Source: Gammaproteobacteria bacterium
GTDB taxonomy: Bacteria; Pseudomonadota; Gammaproteobacteria; Pseudomonadales; M0112
Length of the DNA stretch: 10,066 nucleotides
Direction: 5' to 3'
Assembly: GCA_006227085.1 (NCBI GenBank)
Contig: SBFY01000154.1
Location: 1-10,066, forward strand
Part shown: positions 7,175 through 10,066 of the stretch, one piece after another
Layout: the number at the start of each line of letters is the position of its first letter
Numbering within the stretch: position 1 is the stretch's first letter
Position numbers and translations under genes: made by a program
The notes under the pieces: model-generated
What the model saw: the letters and a program-made list of their open reading frames with translations, nothing else
What the model was told of the DNA's origin: nothing
Database searches by the model: none

Positions 7175-8227
7175 TTAGCGCGCATCATGGGACAAGACCC
7201 AGTCCCACATTTTTCGCCAGCTGCGCGAAGCCGGCGTTTCAGGACAGGAATCCACAGTGGCTTTCAGGGCTTCATCCAGATCACCACCCTGATAGTGCAA
7301 GGCTTTTTGCGATGGTTTCGGGTCAAACCACATCTGCTGGGTCAGCAGCGTCACTAACCGGGCCGTGTCCAGGCCTGAGCGGATGCCGAACAGACGCTTG
7401 AAAAACGCCCCCGCACGCGTCATGTCGCGAAACACCGGCTTGGGTATCTCGGTCACCCGCTGGTCATGTCGCCCCACATGTGTGCACAAACGCACCAACA
7501 GGTCTTTCCAGCTGAGGTTTTCATCGCCAACAGGATAGATCGCTGCCACATCAGGGTATTCAATGGCACCGGCGATGGCCTTGGCGACCGTCCTGACCGA
7601 CACCATATTGGCGCCACCTGCTGTCACCATCATCCGGACCGGTGTGCGCACATAGGTCACCAGCACTTTCCAGAGCGGGGTTTGCCCGGCACGTACCGCA
7701 CCGAACACATACGGTAATTCAAGGATCGTGAGGATGGTTTTGTCACAACAGGCCAGCGCGGTTTCTTCCTGCTGGATGCGGCTACGGATATAGGGATGGT
7801 AATCGGTCAAGCGCAGTTCCGGTTTTTGCCGGTGCAACCAGGCAAACACCGATGTCACCAACACCGCACGCCGGACACCCGCAGCTTCTGCACCGCGCAA
7901 CACCGCACGCGTCGGCACGACATTCGCCTTGTAAAAGAATGTTTCCGGCTTGCCTTTGGGCGTTGCCCGCTCATCCACACCAGCCGCGAATACCACGGCA
8001 TCAAACCCGGCCAGCTTCAGTGCCCAGGCATCGGCATCCAGTGTATCCAGGTCACCTTGCACGGATGACACCTGTCCGGCGAACAGCGTTTCCGCATCCA
8101 TGGCCTTGCGTGAGAACACCGTGACCAGATGCCCGCGTGCCAGCAACTCCTGCACCACATGACAACCGATGAATCCGGTGCCACCGATCACCATGACGCG
8201 CAGCGGTTCGTGTTGTTTCGCTTTCAT
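7175..8227 (-). CDS. Atypical SDR-family NAD(P)-dependent epimerase/reductase
   Basis: A 350-residue cytoplasmic Rossmann-fold protein of the extended/atypical short-chain dehydrogenase type, like sugar-nucleotide epimerases and dihydroflavonol reductases. The dinucleotide-binding loop is VIGGTGFIG (13-21), with FSRK at 38-41 at the end of the second strand suggesting NADP preference. D59 in QGDL, AAG (81-83) and VTSVFAW with S126 fit the fold. The catalytic YxxxK position reads Y146-I-R-S-R150, so the usual lysine is arginine; the protein may have lost or changed classical SDR chemistry, as in NDUFA9-like members. The C-terminal part (about 180-330) is the variable substrate lobe and the substrate is unknown. 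AAAGG directly abuts the ATG, leaving a poor Shine-Dalgarno spacing; a later Met at 12 would cut the first strand and is unlikely. It is the first gene of the minus-strand cluster. Confidence 0.85.
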   Translation of the reverse strand: MKAKQHEPLRVMVIGGTGFIGCHVVQELLARGHLVTVFSRKAMDAETLFAGQVSSVQGDLDTLDADAWALKLAGFDAVVFAAGVDERATPKGKPETFFYKANVVPTRAVLRGAEAAGVRRAVLVTSVFAWLHRQKPELRLTDYHPYIRSRIQQEETALACCDKTILTILELPYVFGAVRAGQTPLWKVLVTYVRTPVRMMVTAGGANMVSVRTVAKAIAGAIEYPDVAAIYPVGDENLSWKDLLVRLCTHVGRHDQRVTEIPKPVFRDMTRAGAFFKRLFGIRSGLDTARLVTLLTQQMWFDPKPSQKALHYQGGDLDEALKATVDSCPETPASRSWRKMWDWVLSHDAR

Positions 8228-8328
8228 CCTTTGTGCAAACCCGTCAGCAGTCCCCGGATATGACCAGCGCCAGTATAAGCCAGCCCAACGCGCTATGATG
8301 GGATTTTGTCATGCTTCAGGGAGACAGC
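8228..8328. promoter_or_regulatory. Divergent promoter region between the SDR cluster and yjdF
   Basis: This 101-bp gap separates two divergent starts. On the minus strand TATACT (plus coordinates 8272-8277) is a 5/6 match to a -10 box, about 45 bp before the SDR ATG. On the plus strand TATGAT (8294-8299) is a -10-like box 30 bp before the yjdF ATG. Neither has a convincing -35 box at 16-18 bp, so activators or extended contacts could be needed. The Shine-Dalgarno AGGGAG of yjdF lies at 8318-8323. Confidence 0.45.
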
Positions 8329-8955
8329 ATGGATACGCGCCAATCGTTCGTATTGCCCGTCACATTATTACTGATCGTCAGCCTGGCCCTGCTGGCATCC
8401 GGGATTGCACCGTATGACCGCCTCACCTGGTGGCTGGAAGTGGCACCGGTGTTGATCGTCATGCCCTTGCTGCTGCTCAGCTGGCAACGCTTCCCACTCA
8501 CGCCATTGCTGTATTGGCTGATTGCCATCCACTGCCTGATCCTCATTCTGGGTGCCCATTACACCTATGCCCGCGTACCCCTGGGCTTCTGGGTGCAGGA
8601 GGCCTTCGACCTGGCGCGCAACCACTATGACCGGCTGGGCCATCTGGCCCAGGGGTTTATCCCCGCCATGGCCGCGCGTGAAATCCTGACGCGACGCCAG
8701 GTGGTGAATGGGACAGTCTGGCGCTTTGTCTTCGTGACCTGTATCTGCCTGGCCTTCAGCGCCTTTTACGAAATGATCGAATGGTGGTCAGCCTTGCTGG
8801 CCGGCGATGGCGCGATCGAGTTCCTGGGCACACAGGGCGACCCATGGGACACGCAATGGGATATGTTCCTGGCCCTGACCGGTGCCATCAGCGCCCAGCT
8901 CCTGCTTGGCCCGTGGCACGACCGCCAGATGGCTGCTTTGGCAACAGGGCCATAA
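8329..8955 (+). CDS. yjdF: YjdF-like DUF2238 inner-membrane protein
   Basis: A 208-residue polytopic membrane protein of the DUF2238 family, whose E. coli member is YjdF; the function is not known. It has about five to six hydrophobic segments (roughly 8-25, 38-51, 60-76, 105-118, 131-148 and 178-194). Conserved polar motifs are HYTYARVP (77-84), RNHYDRLGHLAQGF (97-110), FYEMIEWWSA (146-155) and the signature FLGTQGDPWDTQWDMF (165-180), rich in His, Asp and Glu near membrane borders, which could suit metal or substrate binding. The ATG at 8329 has AGGGAG 5 bp upstream; an in-frame ATG at 8311 has no such site, so I reject it. It is transcribed away from the SDR cluster and probably alone, or with the next gene 43 bp downstream. 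Confidence 0.88.
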   Translation: MDTRQSFVLPVTLLLIVSLALLASGIAPYDRLTWWLEVAPVLIVMPLLLLSWQRFPLTPLLYWLIAIHCLILILGAHYTYARVPLGFWVQEAFDLARNHYDRLGHLAQGFIPAMAAREILTRRQVVNGTVWRFVFVTCICLAFSAFYEMIEWWSALLAGDGAIEFLGTQGDPWDTQWDMFLALTGAISAQLLLGPWHDRQMAALATGP

Positions 8956-8960
8956 CCCGC

Positions 8961-8990
8961 TAAGATCAAGGCCAGCTTTGCATTGGGGGG
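8961..8990 (+). promoter_or_regulatory. Weak -10-like box and G-rich Shine-Dalgarno before the last gene
   Basis: TAAGAT at 8961-8966 lies 33 bp before the ATG at 8999, a spacing like that of TATGAT before yjdF, and GGGGGG at 8985-8990 sits 8 bp before that ATG. The match is weak (4/6), and readthrough from yjdF is equally possible. Confidence 0.3.
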
Positions 8991-8998
8991 TGCACGGT

Positions 8999-10066
8999 AT
9001 GGAAACGATGGACGCGATTCTCGGTAACACAGAAAGCCTGCAGGACTGGGCCAACGCATTACCCAAGACCGACATTGCAGGCTTAACCCGGCAAGTCGCC
9101 AGTGCCGTACAAGCCCTCTCCAAAACAGCGCTACCACCCTTGCAAGTGCTGGCAGCCCTGGACATTGTCCGCGCTCCCCTGTACCGCGCTTGCCAAAGCC
9201 TGATGCAAGGATTCGTCCGGGATAGCTGCGGCATCACACCGGACAATGAAAAAACCGCCACGACTGTCCTGCAATTGCTCAACACCTGCAGCAACCTGTA
9301 CAGCAACCTGATACCCAAGCTGCAACAGGAACAAGCCGGCAACACTTTCATCGGATTGGCACTGCATCGTTCCCTGTCGGCACATATTGCATTCCAGCAA
9401 GCCTGTTACCAGTTGTACCTGCCCATCGCCGAGAAACAATGGCTGAAACTGCACAAGCGGTTCCTGATCGCCAACCAATTCAAACTGGCATCGTTCTCCT
9501 GTGAAGACAGCACGCTCGGGAGCAAAACCCCGTTAACCAACCAGCAGCTCTACTGCGCAGCATTGTTGCTCGGCTGCTCCCGCTGCAACCAACTCAGCGC
9601 CAAGGAAATCGCCACCACCGCCCAACTCTTGTATCACTGGGCTGCATTGGTCCAGATCGGCACACAACCACCCGCCGGTAACGGCCCCGGCTTTGTGGTC
9701 GACATCCGCTCCGATGCCGCGCCCAGCTTCCAGGCCTTGGCCACCCTCAACGACAATGCCCTGCCCTGTTACCTGCGAATCGATGGATTGATGTCCAAAC
9801 TGGCCAGCCTGCTGGAAACCAGCAGCGGCAATGAAACCACCACCCCGGCTGGATTGGTGAGCAACCGTTTGCTGCGTCACCTGCAATCGGCCTGGGGAGA
9901 ATTCGTCCAGCGGGAAGAACGCATCGGGACCGATGAAACCGTCATGGCGGCCATCGGCCTGACTGATGTGCACTTCCACCTGTGCGGCGAACAAAACCCG
10001 GACGCGTTCATCGGGCCACAGAAAATGCGCCTGTCCATCGCCTATGAGGAACATGAAGACGTGGCC
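8999..10066 (+). CDS. Partial unrecognised protein, possible c-di-GMP/PilZ effector N-terminus
   Basis: An open frame of 356 codons with no stop before the right edge, so the C-terminus is missing. The start ATG 8999 is supported by GGGGGG at 8985-8990; ATG 9008 and GTG 8990 are in-frame alternatives. The protein is soluble and mostly helical, with no signal peptide or membrane segment. The N-terminal pattern W17...LPKTD, SAVQALSKTALPP (35-47), LAALDIVRAPLYRAC (51-65), then NRLLRHLQSAWGEFVQREER (289-308) and AAIGLTDVHFHLCG (317-330), recalls pseudomonad and betaproteobacterial proteins that carry a C-terminal PilZ domain. That link is from memory and the PilZ part would lie outside the window. 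Several cysteines (C186, C193, C196) cluster in YCAALLLGCSRC without a recognised metal motif. The minus-strand frames across it are broken, and its codons are GC-ending like its neighbours. Confidence 0.7.
   Translation, partial: METMDAILGNTESLQDWANALPKTDIAGLTRQVASAVQALSKTALPPLQVLAALDIVRAPLYRACQSLMQGFVRDSCGITPDNEKTATTVLQLLNTCSNLYSNLIPKLQQEQAGNTFIGLALHRSLSAHIAFQQACYQLYLPIAEKQWLKLHKRFLIANQFKLASFSCEDSTLGSKTPLTNQQLYCAALLLGCSRCNQLSAKEIATTAQLLYHWAALVQIGTQPPAGNGPGFVVDIRSDAAPSFQALATLNDNALPCYLRIDGLMSKLASLLETSSGNETTTPAGLVSNRLLRHLQSAWGEFVQREERIGTDETVMAAIGLTDVHFHLCGEQNPDAFIGPQKMRLSIAYEEHEDVA

Noticed and set aside
8311..8328. Upstream ATG as start for the yjdF gene
   Set aside because: It has no Shine-Dalgarno, while ATG 8329 has AGGGAG at ideal spacing and that motif lies inside the longer version.
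9533..10054. 173-residue minus-strand open frame at the right edge
   Set aside because: The plus strand carries one continuous 356-codon frame with a Shine-Dalgarno and ordinary protein composition; the minus-strand frame is Gly/Gln-rich and interrupted upstream.

Overview
The window looks like an ordinary chromosomal segment of a moderately GC-rich gammaproteobacterium. The grounds are a tRNA-Arg gene with an encoded CCA end, a clear RlmD (RumA) 23S rRNA methyltransferase with all its iron-sulfur cysteines, an NhaD-type antiporter and a YjdF (DUF2238) membrane protein, all with similar GC-ending codon use. A marine or salt-exposed relative of the Pseudomonadales/Cellvibrionales would fit the sodium transporters, but the sequence does not fix the genus. 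No IS element, phage gene, CRISPR array or integration boundary was seen, and no stretch over 300 bases lacks a gene.

Layout. Bases 8-83 are tRNA-Arg(CCT). On the plus strand follow an NhaD-type Na+/H+ antiporter (130-1371), a short leader with a promoter-like site and a hairpin, an SSS-family Na+/solute symporter (1458-2912), and 22 bp later a large B12-binding-type radical SAM protein (2935-4845). The last gene converges on and overlaps by 17 bp a minus-strand cluster read from 8227 leftward: an atypical SDR oxidoreductase (8227-7175), RlmD (7153-5852) and a two-part GNAT acetyltransferase-like protein (5848-4829). The GNAT start lies 3 bp after the rlmD stop, so translational coupling is likely. 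A roughly 100-bp divergent promoter region (8228-8328) separates this cluster from a plus-strand yjdF homologue (8329-8955). After yjdF, a large unrecognised ORF begins at 8999 and runs off the right edge; its layout suggests the N-terminal part of a cyclic-di-GMP/PilZ-type protein.

Function. NhaD exports sodium and the symporter uses the sodium gradient to take up an unknown solute, so the two form a plausible sodium cycle, although each seems to have its own promoter. The radical SAM protein and the GNAT-like protein have unknown substrates and are the least explained genes here. The rest is housekeeping: rRNA modification, an NAD(P)-dependent epimerase/reductase of unknown substrate, and a conserved inner-membrane protein. 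I did not find a clear new multi-gene system; the best candidates for a second look are the radical SAM protein, its convergent GNAT neighbour, and the truncated final gene.
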